Shown one piece after another: positions 17,097 through 26,174 of a stretch of 64,000 nucleotides of DNA (the first letter of the stretch is position 1; each line of letters starts with the position of its first letter). Both the position numbers and the translations under genes were made by a program. A model generated the notes under the pieces. The model ran no database searches and was not told where the DNA came from. It saw only the letters and a list, made by a program, of their open reading frames with translations. The DNA comes from CAYFFV01 sp964342695 (GTDB lineage: Bacteria; Acidobacteriota; Vicinamibacteria; Vicinamibacterales; UBA8438), in NCBI GenBank assembly GCA_964342695.1, contig CAYFFV010000013.1, positions 1-64,000 of the forward strand. Reading direction: 5' to 3'.

Positions 17097-18401
17097 TTAC
17101 AATTTCATCTTATCATGCAGTTCTTTTAAGGCCTCTTCGGCTTTTTGTACTGTTTGTGCAATATCACGTTCTGTGTGGGCTGATGATAGAAACCATGCTT
17201 CAAATTGTGATGGAGGTGGGTAGACACCGCGATCAAGCATCCCTTGAAAGAAAGCCGCATAGGCATCTGTATGGGATGCTGTTGCGGACTCGTAATCAGT
17301 TACCTCGTTTGCCGTAAAAAAAGGTGTCAACATTGAACCTACCTGATTAACTTGCATTGCGATGTTAGTTTTCTTTGCGGCACTTCTTAATCCAGCGGCA
17401 AGTTTTGTTCCGAGACTGTTCAGATGACGATACAGGTCAGTTGATAGTTGGTCCAACGTCCATATTCCAGCAGCCATTGCTAGTGGGTTGCCCGACAACG
17501 TACCTGCTTGGTAAACGGCTCCAGAAGGTGCTACCTGATCCATTAAATCTGCTCGACCGCCGTATGCGCCAACCGGGAGTCCACCACCAATGACCTTACC
17601 TAAACATGTAAGGTCTGGCTTAATGTTAAAGGTTCCTTGAGCACCGGCCTTAGCTACGCGGAATCCACTGATAACTTCGTCAAAGATCAATAAAATTTTG
17701 TTTCGAGTACATAAGGCACGAAGAGATTCTAGGAACTCAGGTCTCGGCGGCACTACACCCATATTGCCAGCAATCGGTTCAACAATAATCGCTGCGATGG
17801 ATTTTGAGTGGCGCTTGCACAATCTCTCAACTGAAGTGATGTCGTTATATTTTCCAATCAATGTATTTTTTGCAGTCGCACGAGAGACCCCCGGGCTTGT
17901 TGGAATACCCAGGGTGGTCGCCCCAGAACCTGCTTGCACGAGGAACTGATCTGAATGTCCGTGATAACAACCAGCAAACTTGATGATTTTGTCGCGTCCA
18001 GTAACGGCTCTTGCGATGCGAACTGCACTCATGGTGGCCTCTGTTCCAGAATTTACTAGGCGCACGCGCTCGATAGACGGAACCATTTTTCGTACACGCT
18101 GGCCGAGTTCAATTTCCAGACGAGTTGGGGCCCCGAAACTGGTGCCTTGCCGAACTGTTTGCGCAAGTGTTCGTGTTAGTTCTTTTGGAGTGTGCCCGTG
18201 AATTAATGGTCCCCAAGACATTACGTAATCGATGTAGCGGTTTCCGTCGACGTCCTCTATACGGCATCCGTGAGCACGTTGGATAAATAGGGGTGAACCG
18301 CCGACTGATCCGAATGCTCGGACAGGACTGTTTACACCGCCAGGCAGTGTAATTTGAGCGCGTTCAAACAGTTTTCTTGATTTTGGTCTTTTTATTCGCA
18401 T
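17097..18401 (-). CDS. hemL: Glutamate-1-semialdehyde 2,1-aminomutase
   Basis: PLP enzyme that makes 5-aminolevulinate in the C5 heme route. Cofactor-binding parts are NSGTEATMSAVRIAR near 117, IIFDEVISGFRV with D241, and the Schiff-base lysine K269 in CLGKVIGGGLPVGAYGG. The C-terminus carries PPSQFEAWFLSSAHTERDI, typical of the family. At 434 residues it is full length. It acts after HemA, whose gene lies 4 kb away in a separate leftward unit. It is divergent from the methyltransferase gene at 18432. Confidence 0.94.
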   Translation of the reverse strand: MRIKRPKSRKLFERAQITLPGGVNSPVRAFGSVGGSPLFIQRAHGCRIEDVDGNRYIDYVMSWGPLIHGHTPKELTRTLAQTVRQGTSFGAPTRLEIELGQRVRKMVPSIERVRLVNSGTEATMSAVRIARAVTGRDKIIKFAGCYHGHSDQFLVQAGSGATTLGIPTSPGVSRATAKNTLIGKYNDITSVERLCKRHSKSIAAIIVEPIAGNMGVVPPRPEFLESLRALCTRNKILLIFDEVISGFRVAKAGAQGTFNIKPDLTCLGKVIGGGLPVGAYGGRADLMDQVAPSGAVYQAGTLSGNPLAMAAGIWTLDQLSTDLYRHLNSLGTKLAAGLRSAAKKTNIAMQVNQVGSMLTPFFTANEVTDYESATASHTDAYAAFFQGMLDRGVYPPPSQFEAWFLSSAHTERDIAQTVQKAEEALKELHDKMKL

Positions 18402-18431
18402 AACTGGGAAAAGAAAGATATCACGAGTGCT

Positions 18432-19487
18432 ATGATGCGCGCCGTGAAAGATTTAATTTCTATGCCGTGCGATGTTTGTGGAAAGGACAATCCTGAGCCG
18501 TATTGTGAGGTTAGCTTGGGAGAAGTTTTTGACCGATGTATATACCGGTGTAAGGCCTGTGGTTTCCGTCAAATAAGACCAAGGCTTGGTATGGATGAGT
18601 TGGTCCAACTTTATACTTCTGATTATTTTGATCCGAATGCTACTGTTGGGTACCGAGACTATGCTCGTGAGGCACAGCGCCGTGCAAGGGAGGCTTACTT
18701 TTTTACTCGAAAAATAACCAAGAGATCTGTTCCTGTACGTATTCTTGAGGTCGGATGTGCGTTGGGTTTTCTTTTAGATGCGTTGCGTCATCAAGGGTTT
18801 GAGGTTGAAGGAGTAGATGCCGCGCCCTTCTCTGCATATTATGCCAAGACACGACTGAATCTTAAAATTGCTTGTGGGACATTAGAGGACGCGCAGTTTC
18901 CTAACGAGCACTTCAATTATGTTATCCAGAAGGATTTGTTGGAACATGTTCCAGATCCTCGTCAACATCTGCATGAAACGGCTCGTGTGATGAAGTCCGG
19001 AGGTGAACTTTGGTTGATCACGCCAAATGGTGAAGCTAACCTAAGACCCTTTGTAAGCAAGAACCGCCAGAGAACCTCTCTCGACCATCAGCTCCCGTTG
19101 CTTAGTCAGGGGCATCTTTCTTTTTTTTCCTACTCGCATTTAAAGATTTTATTTAAACATTGCGGATTTGAGATTTTACGTTCAAGGTGTATTGGGGTCC
19201 GTAGAGGTCTTCGTGCTCTGGGTTTTCTTGGAAATCAAAAAAAATTTTTTCAGCGAGTGGATCGACGTGTGTCTCTTGCAACGAACACGCCATCAATTAC
19301 CTGTGAGACAGAAGATGATTTTTCGCTTCGTGCTACCGAAATCGATGCAGCAATGAAACGACATCACCGGGGTTTACGTGAGTCGTTAATTTATTACTAT
19401 TTTCACCGACTTGGAAAGTGGGCAGATACACTGCCGGCTGCCACAGAGTTGGGTTATGACTTCGAATTTTGGCTAAAGAAAAGATAG
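18432..19487 (+). CDS. Class I SAM-dependent methyltransferase with N-terminal zinc ribbon
   Basis: A 351-residue protein. An N-terminal CDVCGK and a later CKACGF form a likely four-cysteine zinc ribbon. The Rossmann methyltransferase domain follows, with SAM motif ILEVGCALGFLLDAL, acidic loop VEGVDAAPFSA and the post-motif segment YVIQKDLLEHVPDP. This layout is common near surface polysaccharide genes, where such enzymes methylate sugars, but the substrate here is unknown. It stands alone between leftward hem genes and ends 2 bases from the hemB stop. The start could also be the second of two adjacent ATG codons. Confidence 0.8.
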   Translation: MMRAVKDLISMPCDVCGKDNPEPYCEVSLGEVFDRCIYRCKACGFRQIRPRLGMDELVQLYTSDYFDPNATVGYRDYAREAQRRAREAYFFTRKITKRSVPVRILEVGCALGFLLDALRHQGFEVEGVDAAPFSAYYAKTRLNLKIACGTLEDAQFPNEHFNYVIQKDLLEHVPDPRQHLHETARVMKSGGELWLITPNGEANLRPFVSKNRQRTSLDHQLPLLSQGHLSFFSYSHLKILFKHCGFEILRSRCIGVRRGLRALGFLGNQKKFFQRVDRRVSLATNTPSITCETEDDFSLRATEIDAAMKRHHRGLRESLIYYYFHRLGKWADTLPAATELGYDFEFWLKKR

Positions 19488-19489
19488 TC

Positions 19490-20515
19490 CTATGAGGTTT
19501 GTCTAAGCAACTGTGCTGCCTGACGTGCATAGTAAGTGATTATGATGTCGGCGCCGGCGCGTTTGATAGCGGTTAAAAGTTCGATTATGGCGCGTTTCTC
19601 GTCAATCCAGCCGTTCGCAACCGCGGCTTTCAGCATCGAGTATTCGCCGCTTACATGGTAAGCGGCAACTGGACAACTAAATTCATTTTTAACCTCCGCG
19701 ATAACGTCAAGGTAATGCAATGCTGGTTTTACCATGATGATATCGGCTCCTTCTTCTAAATCAAGCGCCACTTCGCGCAGTGCCTCTTGAACGTTGGCGG
19801 GGTCCATTTGGTGTGTGCGCCTATCTCCGAATGATGGAGTAGAATCCGCAGCGTCCCTGAAAGGACCATAATAAGCAGAGCAATATTTTGCTGCGTAGGA
19901 CATGATCACAGTGTCATGAAAACCCTCGTCGTCCAACGTTTGTCGAATCGCTTGCACGCGTCCGTCCATCATGTCTGATGGTGCGACGATATCGGCACCG
20001 GCTTCTGCATGTGAAAGTGCAGCGCGTGTCAGCTGTGTTACGGTAGCATCGTTTTTAATGGTATTCCCTTCAACGATGCCGCAATGACCATGTGATGTGT
20101 ACTCGCACAAACAAACATCTGTTGCAATTAACAAATTTGGGATGCTTTTTTTGATTTTCCGAATTGTTGTTTGCACTGGAGCTGAGGCATCCCATGCTGA
20201 ACTACCGAGTTCGTCTTTTTGATCTGGTAAACCAAACAGGATAATGGTTTGGATACCATCTTCGGCGGCTGCGATGGCCTCTCGTTCTGCTTCGTCAGTA
20301 GAGAGCTGAAAAACACCTGGCATAGACGAGACTTCTCGTCTAATTCCGCTCCCTGAACAAACAAAAAGTGGGTAAATAAAGCTCTGGGGGTGCAGTGTTG
20401 TTTCCCGGACTAAATCACGCATAGCTGGGGATGTTCTGAGTCGTCGCAAGCGATGAGTGAGGGGGGCAGCGTTAAAAAAATCTTGAGAGTTTGGTGTCCT
20501 AGTATCCTTTGTCAT
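19490..20515 (-). CDS. hemB: Porphobilinogen synthase
   Basis: Joins two 5-aminolevulinates to porphobilinogen. The two active-site lysines are K210 (MSYAAKYCS) and K263 (MVKPALHYLD). The metal site TDVCLCEYTSHGHCG keeps three cysteines (135, 137, 145), so this is the zinc-dependent type, not the magnesium type with DVCLDEY-like variants. Length is 341. Its ATG overlaps the hemD stop by 4 bases, and it is the last gene of the leftward hem operon. Confidence 0.95.
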   Translation of the reverse strand: MTKDTRTPNSQDFFNAAPLTHRLRRLRTSPAMRDLVRETTLHPQSFIYPLFVCSGSGIRREVSSMPGVFQLSTDEAEREAIAAAEDGIQTIILFGLPDQKDELGSSAWDASAPVQTTIRKIKKSIPNLLIATDVCLCEYTSHGHCGIVEGNTIKNDATVTQLTRAALSHAEAGADIVAPSDMMDGRVQAIRQTLDDEGFHDTVIMSYAAKYCSAYYGPFRDAADSTPSFGDRRTHQMDPANVQEALREVALDLEEGADIIMVKPALHYLDVIAEVKNEFSCPVAAYHVSGEYSMLKAAVANGWIDEKRAIIELLTAIKRAGADIIITYYARQAAQLLRQTS

Positions 20516-21321
20516 GTTTTGTTTCCAGTGTAATGGTTCACGATTGCGTCAACTAAGCTAGGGATTGTGTATTTTATCGGGGTAATAGTTGTTCTAATTC
20601 CAAGTTCGGCAGCTGCTTTTGCAGTAACTGGTCCAATGGAGGCAACACAGGCACTATTAAGAAAGTCTAAGGCGGATGGTTTTCCGAGAATTTCTACAAA
20701 ATTCTTTACGGTGGAAGCACTCGTAAAAGTTACAATGTCGATGCCTTGTTGATTCAGAGTCTTATAGATATTTTCCCCACTAGAATCAGTGTGGTCGGCA
20801 AGCAAAGTTCGGTAACATGTGATTTCGGTAACGAGAGCCCCACATTTTTTTAGTTCTGTTGGTAGCATTTTGTTTGCGAGGTCTCCTCGTGGAAGTAGAA
20901 CGTATTTACCTGTAAGACTATCTCTTTCCTGAAGTCCTGCCAGTACTGCTTCCGCTCGGTGCTCCTCTGGAATAAAATCGACGGCTACGTTGAAATTCTT
21001 AAGGCATTTTGCTGTGCTTGGGCCGATCGCACAAACTTGAGCAGGTAATCTCGCGTTTTCACCTTTAATTTTGACGTAATGCTTCATAAAAAATCCAACG
21101 CCATTTGATGACGTGAAGACAATCCAATCGAATTTATCTATCGAAGAACAGATGTCTTCGAGAGGTTCTGGGTTTCTTGGTCCAACAATCTGAATAGTAG
21201 GGGCTAGAATGGGGATGGCGCCTAGGGAAGACAATAGGTCGACCAATTCAATTGCTTGCGCTCGTGTTCGGGTCACCAGGACTCGTTTTCCCAATAAGGG
21301 GCTGTCTTTCGAGAGTTTCAT
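20512..21321 (-). CDS. hemD: Uroporphyrinogen-III synthase
   Basis: Cyclises hydroxymethylbilane to uroporphyrinogen III. The family is poorly conserved, but LLGKRVLVTRTRAQAIEL at the start, FDWIVFTSSNGVGFFM near residue 60 and the second-half VTFTSASTVKNFVEIL fit. The position between hemC and hemB, with 4-base overlaps on both sides, makes the call firm. At 269 residues it is the single-domain form, with no methyltransferase fusion. Confidence 0.9.
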   Translation of the reverse strand: MKLSKDSPLLGKRVLVTRTRAQAIELVDLLSSLGAIPILAPTIQIVGPRNPEPLEDICSSIDKFDWIVFTSSNGVGFFMKHYVKIKGENARLPAQVCAIGPSTAKCLKNFNVAVDFIPEEHRAEAVLAGLQERDSLTGKYVLLPRGDLANKMLPTELKKCGALVTEITCYRTLLADHTDSSGENIYKTLNQQGIDIVTFTSASTVKNFVEILGKPSALDFLNSACVASIGPVTAKAAAELGIRTTITPIKYTIPSLVDAIVNHYTGNKT

Positions 21322-22265
21322 GAAAGATTTTGAGTAAGAATTTCTGACGCACCATTTCGAATCAGATTAGATGCAAGAGTGAGGCCAAGTTCTTCAGCTT
21401 TTTCAACTGAGCCACAAAGTTCTTGTCGCAGTATGCGTGAGCCGTCCAACGATGCAACAACAGCGGCAAGTTTCAGCTTTGTTTTACTTAGTAAAGAAAG
21501 CGCTCCTATTGGTACACGGCAATCCCCCCCGAGTGCTTTCAAGGTCGCTCTTTCGGCTTTAAGGGACGCCATGGAATCATGATCACAAATCTTTTCAACT
21601 ACTGAGTTTGTTTTGGAGTCATCTTTTCTAGTTTCAATTGCGACAATTCCTTGACAAGGGGCTGGAACACATAACTCAATAGGCAGGACGGATGAAATTC
21701 TGTCCGTTAGTCCCAATCGGATTAGTCCTGCGGAAGCCAACACCAAAATATCGTATTCTCCTCTATCTAATTTTTGAATTCGCGTGTCAATATTGCCCCG
21801 AACAGAAAGAAATGTAGCATTGGGCCACACAGGTTTAAGTTGTGCTATCCTGCGAACGCTATCAGTACCAATTCGTATTTTGGAACCAAGTTTAAATATT
21901 TGATCAGATATTGAATCTACCGAAGGCATAGATTTCCCTTTTGCCATAACCAGAGCATCTGTGGGGTCCCCTCTTTGAAGGGTAGAGCTTATTATCAGTC
22001 CTGTAGGCAATTCTGTCGGTAAGTCTTTTGCACTGTGGACAGCAAGATCGATAGTTTCACTGAGAAGGGCTTCCTCAATTTCTTTAACAAACAAATTCTT
22101 GCCACCAATTTCTGAAAGGGAAATATTTTTTTCGCGATCTCCAGTAGTTTTAATGATGACGGATTTACAGGGCGGACCTCCGAGTTTGATGATTTCGTTA
22201 GTTACAGCTTGAGCTTGCCAGAGAGCAAGGGGACTTCCGCGAGTACCTATGCGGAGAACTTTCAA
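21318..22265 (-). CDS. hemC: Hydroxymethylbilane synthase (porphobilinogen deaminase)
   Basis: Polymerises four porphobilinogens. Signatures are RIGTRGSPLALWQAQ at the start, the HSAKDLPTE loop with the catalytic aspartate, RRIAQL, and the dipyrromethane-bearing cysteine C249 in LGGDCRVPIGA. Length (315) is normal. It overlaps hemA and hemD by 4 bases on either side, consistent with translational coupling. Confidence 0.95.
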   Translation of the reverse strand: MKVLRIGTRGSPLALWQAQAVTNEIIKLGGPPCKSVIIKTTGDREKNISLSEIGGKNLFVKEIEEALLSETIDLAVHSAKDLPTELPTGLIISSTLQRGDPTDALVMAKGKSMPSVDSISDQIFKLGSKIRIGTDSVRRIAQLKPVWPNATFLSVRGNIDTRIQKLDRGEYDILVLASAGLIRLGLTDRISSVLPIELCVPAPCQGIVAIETRKDDSKTNSVVEKICDHDSMASLKAERATLKALGGDCRVPIGALSLLSKTKLKLAAVVASLDGSRILRQELCGSVEKAEELGLTLASNLIRNGASEILTQNLS

Positions 22266-23608
22266 TTTTCCCGTCCTCTTAAAGAAGAGGTTGTCGTATC
22301 GTCAGTAATGGTGTCAGCCGTGTCTCTTTTATTAGCGTGGTCTTGATTTTTTAGTTCAAAAAGCTCGTTAAGGGCATCTGTGTAAGCCGTGACTGTTTGT
22401 TCATTAGTGGTGGCCTTTAAATTCTCCGTCGGACTTGAGAGTAGTTTCTCAACAAGAAGGCGGGTAATTTCTTCGATTTTTTTCCTGGTTTCTGGCGAGA
22501 GATCCGTTAGTTTTGTGTCTAGCCGGTCGAGTTCTTCTAAACGGATTGCATCAAATTTTTTTCGTAATGCTACGACGGTAGGTATTGCTGCTCGCGAGTT
22601 CACCCAGCTCATGAATTTTGTTACTTCTGCATTAACTAGTAGTTCGCCGAGGTCTACTTGCGACTGACGCCGTGCAAGGTTTTCCTGTACTATCGATCTC
22701 AGATCATCGATGTTGTAAAGAAATACTTGTTCCATCTCTCCCGAAGTCGCGTCTACGTCCCGCGGTACTCCTATATCAATAATAAATAATGGACGATCCC
22801 GCCTAGGTCGCATCGCCGTTTCGATATCTGTCTTACTGATAATAGGTGCTGTTGATCCCGTTGCAGTAACTACGATGTCTACTTTAGGAAGCTCGTTAGT
22901 GATCTTGTCCCAAGCGACCGAAACCCCATTTATTTTAGACGCCAGGTTAGAGGCGTGAGCAGCTGTTCTATTTGCAACCGCGATTCGTTTTACCCGCTGT
23001 GATCGAAGATGGTTAACGGTGAGTTCAGCCATTTCTCCAGCTCCGAGAACAAGGACACTCAGAGGGCTTAGGTCGCCAAATATTTTTCGAGCGAGCGAAA
23101 CAGCAGCATAACTAACAGATACAGCACCTTCGCCCAGACCAGTTTCCGTTCTGACGCGTTTTCCGGCAGTAAAAGACCAATCAAAAAGTCTATTGAGAAA
23201 GGTGCCTGTGTAATGTTGCTCTGACGCTACCGAAAAAGCCTCTTTTACTTGGCCGAGTATCTGTGGTTCACCAACAACGAGAGAGTCCAGTCCAGAAGTG
23301 ACTCGGAATAAGTGGCGGGCAACGTCGGCGTCAACTCGATAGTAAAGATGGGGCGCTAACTTGGCGTCCGGCATGTCGTGGAACGTTGACATAAAAGACG
23401 ACACAGTTTCACGCACTCTTTGTGGATTTTCGCACGCTATGTAGATTTCTGAACGATTGCAAGTGGAAAGAATAACGGCTTCTCCAATATCTGGGAATTG
23501 AGATAACGTTTCGAGAGCTTCAGATAGACCGCGACGAGTAAAATCGATCTGTTCTCGAAGATCGATCGGCGCGCTATGGTGACTGGCTCCGAGGAGAAAA
23601 AAGTGCAT
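22262..23608 (-). CDS. hemA: Glutamyl-tRNA reductase
   Basis: Reduces glutamyl-tRNA to glutamate-1-semialdehyde, the first step of the C5 heme route. The catalytic cysteine is C50 in ILSTCNRSEIY. The NADPH domain holds VLVLGAGEMAEL, and a C-terminal helical dimerisation domain follows. A charged tail after about residue 420 (KNQDHANKRDTAD) extends it to 448. In some bacteria heme controls stability through the N-terminus, but nothing here shows that. It lies 15 bases after the cytochrome-assembly-like gene. Confidence 0.95.
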   Translation of the reverse strand: MHFFLLGASHHSAPIDLREQIDFTRRGLSEALETLSQFPDIGEAVILSTCNRSEIYIACENPQRVRETVSSFMSTFHDMPDAKLAPHLYYRVDADVARHLFRVTSGLDSLVVGEPQILGQVKEAFSVASEQHYTGTFLNRLFDWSFTAGKRVRTETGLGEGAVSVSYAAVSLARKIFGDLSPLSVLVLGAGEMAELTVNHLRSQRVKRIAVANRTAAHASNLASKINGVSVAWDKITNELPKVDIVVTATGSTAPIISKTDIETAMRPRRDRPLFIIDIGVPRDVDATSGEMEQVFLYNIDDLRSIVQENLARRQSQVDLGELLVNAEVTKFMSWVNSRAAIPTVVALRKKFDAIRLEELDRLDTKLTDLSPETRKKIEEITRLLVEKLLSSPTENLKATTNEQTVTAYTDALNELFELKNQDHANKRDTADTITDDTTTSSLRGREN

Positions 23609-23623
23609 CGAGGTAATAAGTTT

Positions 23624-24448
23624 TTAGTAAAAATTATGGCTTTGAGTTACAAAGTAGCCAATTGGCAAAAAATTCAGTAAAACAATCATAAATCCAATTG
23701 CTGAAAGCACGGCCGTCCGTCGTCCACTCCAGCCTATGGACCTTCTCGCGTAAATCGCAAACGAGTAGACGATCCAAATGACTGCCATCATTGAAATCTT
23801 CGGATCGAAAAATGACATAGCCTGCACCCTGGGATCTAAGGTGCTTGTTTGAACCTGGATTAGCCAAATTACGCCCACAGAGAGTCCAATTGTCAAAAAT
23901 ACCCATCCCACTGCAATAGCTCGACCGTTCATTACGTCTAGTACTTTAAGCGAGGGTAGTCTGGCGTAAAAGAATCCTAGATGCTTGGCTTTAAGTTCCT
24001 TAAAGAGCAATACGTATGTCAGACCGATTACAGAAGCTAGAGCAAAGCTGGCATAAGCAAAAAGTAAAGATGAAACATGCACCGCAAACCACGGGCTATC
24101 AAGAACGGGGGGGCGAGATGCCACAGTATCTGTGACTGATGGAATCGCTTGAAGCAGGGCCATCAGTGGCACGATAAAGACGCCCATTGCTCTTTCATTC
24201 GTCATTGTTTCTGTGTAGAGATATGCAACGGCTAGCAGGTAAACGAAAATAGAGACAGCGCCTGTCGTTCCAACTATGGGAAGATGGCCGACTTGCATCG
24301 TTTGCATACCTATTACAAAGGTATGGGTCAGTGTGCCGCCCACTAGAGTCAAGGTGGCCCATCGCCCGACTGTATCACTACGTTGAGCAAAGGCTACAGC
24401 GTATGTAATGGCTGCGGCGACATAGAAAACAAGAGGCATCAGGATCAT
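23624..24448 (-). CDS. CcsA/HemX-like cytochrome c assembly membrane protein
   Basis: A 274-residue protein with about eight predicted membrane helices, of the CcsA/CcmC/HemX superfamily. Conserved parts are SPWFAVHVSSLLFAYASFALA and the later SFFDPKISMMAVIWIVYSFAIYAR. The second replaces the tryptophan-rich WWD heme-handling motif (WGxxWxWDPKE in CcsA) with a reduced FFDPK. That fits HemX-like members found upstream of hemA better than a true cytochrome c synthase. It is the first gene of the hem operon. A role in heme export or in controlling HemA level is possible but unproven. Confidence 0.75.
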   Translation of the reverse strand: MILMPLVFYVAAAITYAVAFAQRSDTVGRWATLTLVGGTLTHTFVIGMQTMQVGHLPIVGTTGAVSIFVYLLAVAYLYTETMTNERAMGVFIVPLMALLQAIPSVTDTVASRPPVLDSPWFAVHVSSLLFAYASFALASVIGLTYVLLFKELKAKHLGFFYARLPSLKVLDVMNGRAIAVGWVFLTIGLSVGVIWLIQVQTSTLDPRVQAMSFFDPKISMMAVIWIVYSFAIYARRSIGWSGRRTAVLSAIGFMIVLLNFLPIGYFVTQSHNFY

Positions 24449-24464
24449 AAAATGTTCCTATAAA

Positions 24465-25529
24465 TTACTGGGAACTCGCCGGAGCGTAGTAACCGCGCTT
24501 AGTTCTTGCGATAACTTCCTCCCGGTTTATTCGAATAATAGTGTTTCGCCACTGGCCATTACGAAGAGGATTCCTCGAAATATATCCTAGGCTATATTGG
24601 CTCGACAGCTCATCTGATATCTGAGTATAGATTGCTCCAAGATCATTTACATCGTCCGGGAAAAACGATTGCCCACCAGTTTCATAGGCGAGTTGTCTTA
24701 GGATAAAATCTGATTCTCTAAATCCAGAACGATGGTCGTCTTTAGCTTTTAGTCCGATCGTGTAAATGGCAGTTTCAGAACGTTTGGCCAGTTCGAGTAC
24801 TTCGTCAAAAGTTACGAGGCTCGATGTGTCTTCGCCGTCAGACAATACCACAATTGCCTGTCTATGTAATTCGGTTGTTTGAAGTGGGGTTTTTTCCAAT
24901 CCTTTTAATGAGATGTATAACGCATTATATAGAGACGTTGAACCTCCTGCTGAGGTCAGACGGATCGCTTCCTCTAATTTTTCCTTATCACTGGTGAATT
25001 GAATTAGTACTTCGACACGGCTATCGAAATCGATAATTTCTGCAAGATCTTGGGGATTTAGACGGCGTGAAAATCCGATAGCCGCCTCCTGCGCAGTTGA
25101 CATTCTTTCATCCATGCTGGCGCTGGTGTCCATGAGTAGTGATAATGCAATAGGCAGGTTGGAACGAGAAAAAAACGTAATTTCTTGTTGAATTCCATCT
25201 TCATAAACGGAAAATTCATTTTGGTCCAGATCGGTAATAAACGTATCTCGAGCGTCGGTTACGGTTACGTTAAGTGAGACAACGTCAACCCCAGTGCGAA
25301 AAGATGGTTCTTGTATAGTTGACTCGTTCTGTTTCAGTCTTTGATTTCTATGTTTTAAGTTAGTGAAATAGTTAAAATAAGTCACCTGAAGGTTGGACTT
25401 TCTTAAAATAGCGTCAGTGAGAACGCTGTGGCTAGCCGCTAGGGCCTTCTGACTATAGAACGTGTGTTGGACAATTAATAATGTCACTATGATCATTAAT
25501 TGTTGCAGTTGATCTACCCGAAAGGCCAT
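24465..25529 (-). CDS. Secreted VWA-domain protein (VWFA-related, acidobacterial type)
   Basis: A 354-residue protein with a signal-like hydrophobic segment (QLMIIVTLLIVQHTFY), then an Ig-like stretch VVSLNVTVTDARDTFITDL and QNEFSVYEDGIQQEITFF. A von Willebrand A domain follows, with the metal-site motif DTSAS at about 134-138 and DGEDTSS further on. This arrangement matches the VWFA-related family expanded in Acidobacteriota. I chose ATG 25529; a TTG at 25565 lies inside the -35 box of the likely promoter. Probable roles are adhesion or envelope protein contacts. It is divergent from the nuo genes. Confidence 0.8.
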   Translation of the reverse strand: MAFRVDQLQQLMIIVTLLIVQHTFYSQKALAASHSVLTDAILRKSNLQVTYFNYFTNLKHRNQRLKQNESTIQEPSFRTGVDVVSLNVTVTDARDTFITDLDQNEFSVYEDGIQQEITFFSRSNLPIALSLLMDTSASMDERMSTAQEAAIGFSRRLNPQDLAEIIDFDSRVEVLIQFTSDKEKLEEAIRLTSAGGSTSLYNALYISLKGLEKTPLQTTELHRQAIVVLSDGEDTSSLVTFDEVLELAKRSETAIYTIGLKAKDDHRSGFRESDFILRQLAYETGGQSFFPDDVNDLGAIYTQISDELSSQYSLGYISRNPLRNGQWRNTIIRINREEVIARTKRGYYAPASSQ

Positions 25530-25535
25530 TATCGA

Positions 25536-25565
25536 AGTATAGGCTTCGCTCTTAAATACCGTCAA
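25536..25565 (-). promoter_or_regulatory. Promoter of the VWA gene, likely leaderless
   Basis: Read leftward: -35 TTGACG (25560-25565), an 18-base spacer, and -10 TATACT (25536-25541). Only six bases separate the -10 box from ATG 25529, so transcription would begin at or next to the start codon. This suggests a leaderless mRNA and supports the ATG over the upstream TTG. Confidence 0.55.
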
Positions 25566-25643
25566 GACAACGAATTCTGTGAAACCCTTGTAAATAATAG
25601 AGTTTTTTAGATTTACTTAATCAACTACTAGTAAAAGGGGTCG

Positions 25644-25672
25644 TTGACACCCCCATAGTCGCATCTTATAAT
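25644..25672 (+). promoter_or_regulatory. Consensus sigma-70 promoter of the nuo genes
   Basis: TTGACA (25644-25649), a 17-base spacer and TATAAT (25667-25672) match the sigma-70 consensus at every position. The predicted start is near 25679, giving a leader of about 139 bases before nuoA. Strong constitutive transcription is expected unless a repressor acts; no clear operator palindrome overlaps the boxes. Confidence 0.85.
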
Positions 25673-25679
25673 TAGCGCG

Positions 25680-25817
25680 GTTTTCGGCTCGCAGTGCAAA
25701 CCACCCGTCACGGCCAACCTTCTTCAAGAGTGGGGAGAGTGTTTGAGCTGGTGCGAAGAGGACTACAGTTGAAGTCCTGTCGGTGCGGGATTATCCGGTG
25801 TCGATTCCATATTAAGC
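25680..25817 (+). promoter_or_regulatory. Long untranslated leader of the nuo transcript
   Basis: About 138 bases between the predicted transcription start and nuoA hold no coding frame that I can support. One clear hairpin is AGGACT pairing with AGTCCT across an eight-base loop, about 50 bases before the start codon. I see no Shine-Dalgarno sequence directly before ATG 25818. It does not match any riboswitch class that I can recall. It may be only a stabilising 5' UTR. Confidence 0.4.
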
Positions 25818-26174
25818 ATGCTTGATACATACATACCGATATTTCTTTTTATTTTGGTCGCCATAGGTTTTGCAATATTTACCTTGATCGTGGCTGGATT
25901 AGTGCATCCGAAGCGTTATAACAAAGTGAAGCTACAACCTTACGAATGTGGAATTGAACCAGAGACTGACGCGCGTGATCGATACAGTGTTCGTTACTAC
26001 TTGGTAGCGATGTTGTTCGTTATCTTCGATGTTGAAACGGTTTTTATGTTCCCGTGGGCTGTGATTATGGATGAGCTTGCGTTATTTGGTTTGATCGAAA
26101 TGTTAGTTTTCTTGTTCATTTTAGTTGTGGGTTACATGTATGCATGGCGCAAAGGTGCTTTAGACTGGACGTAA
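25818..26174 (+). CDS. nuoA: NADH-quinone oxidoreductase subunit A
   Basis: Small membrane subunit of respiratory complex I, next to the quinone channel. It has 118 residues with three membrane helices. The conserved loop KLQPYECGIEPETDARDRYSVRYYLVAMLFVIFDVETVF contains the ECG and FDVE motifs near the quinone site (quoted here as a span of about residues 35-73). It leads the operon behind a consensus promoter. Its TAA directly abuts the ATG of nuoC with no nuoB between them, which is unusual. Confidence 0.95.
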   Translation: MLDTYIPIFLFILVAIGFAIFTLIVAGLVHPKRYNKVKLQPYECGIEPETDARDRYSVRYYLVAMLFVIFDVETVFMFPWAVIMDELALFGLIEMLVFLFILVVGYMYAWRKGALDWT

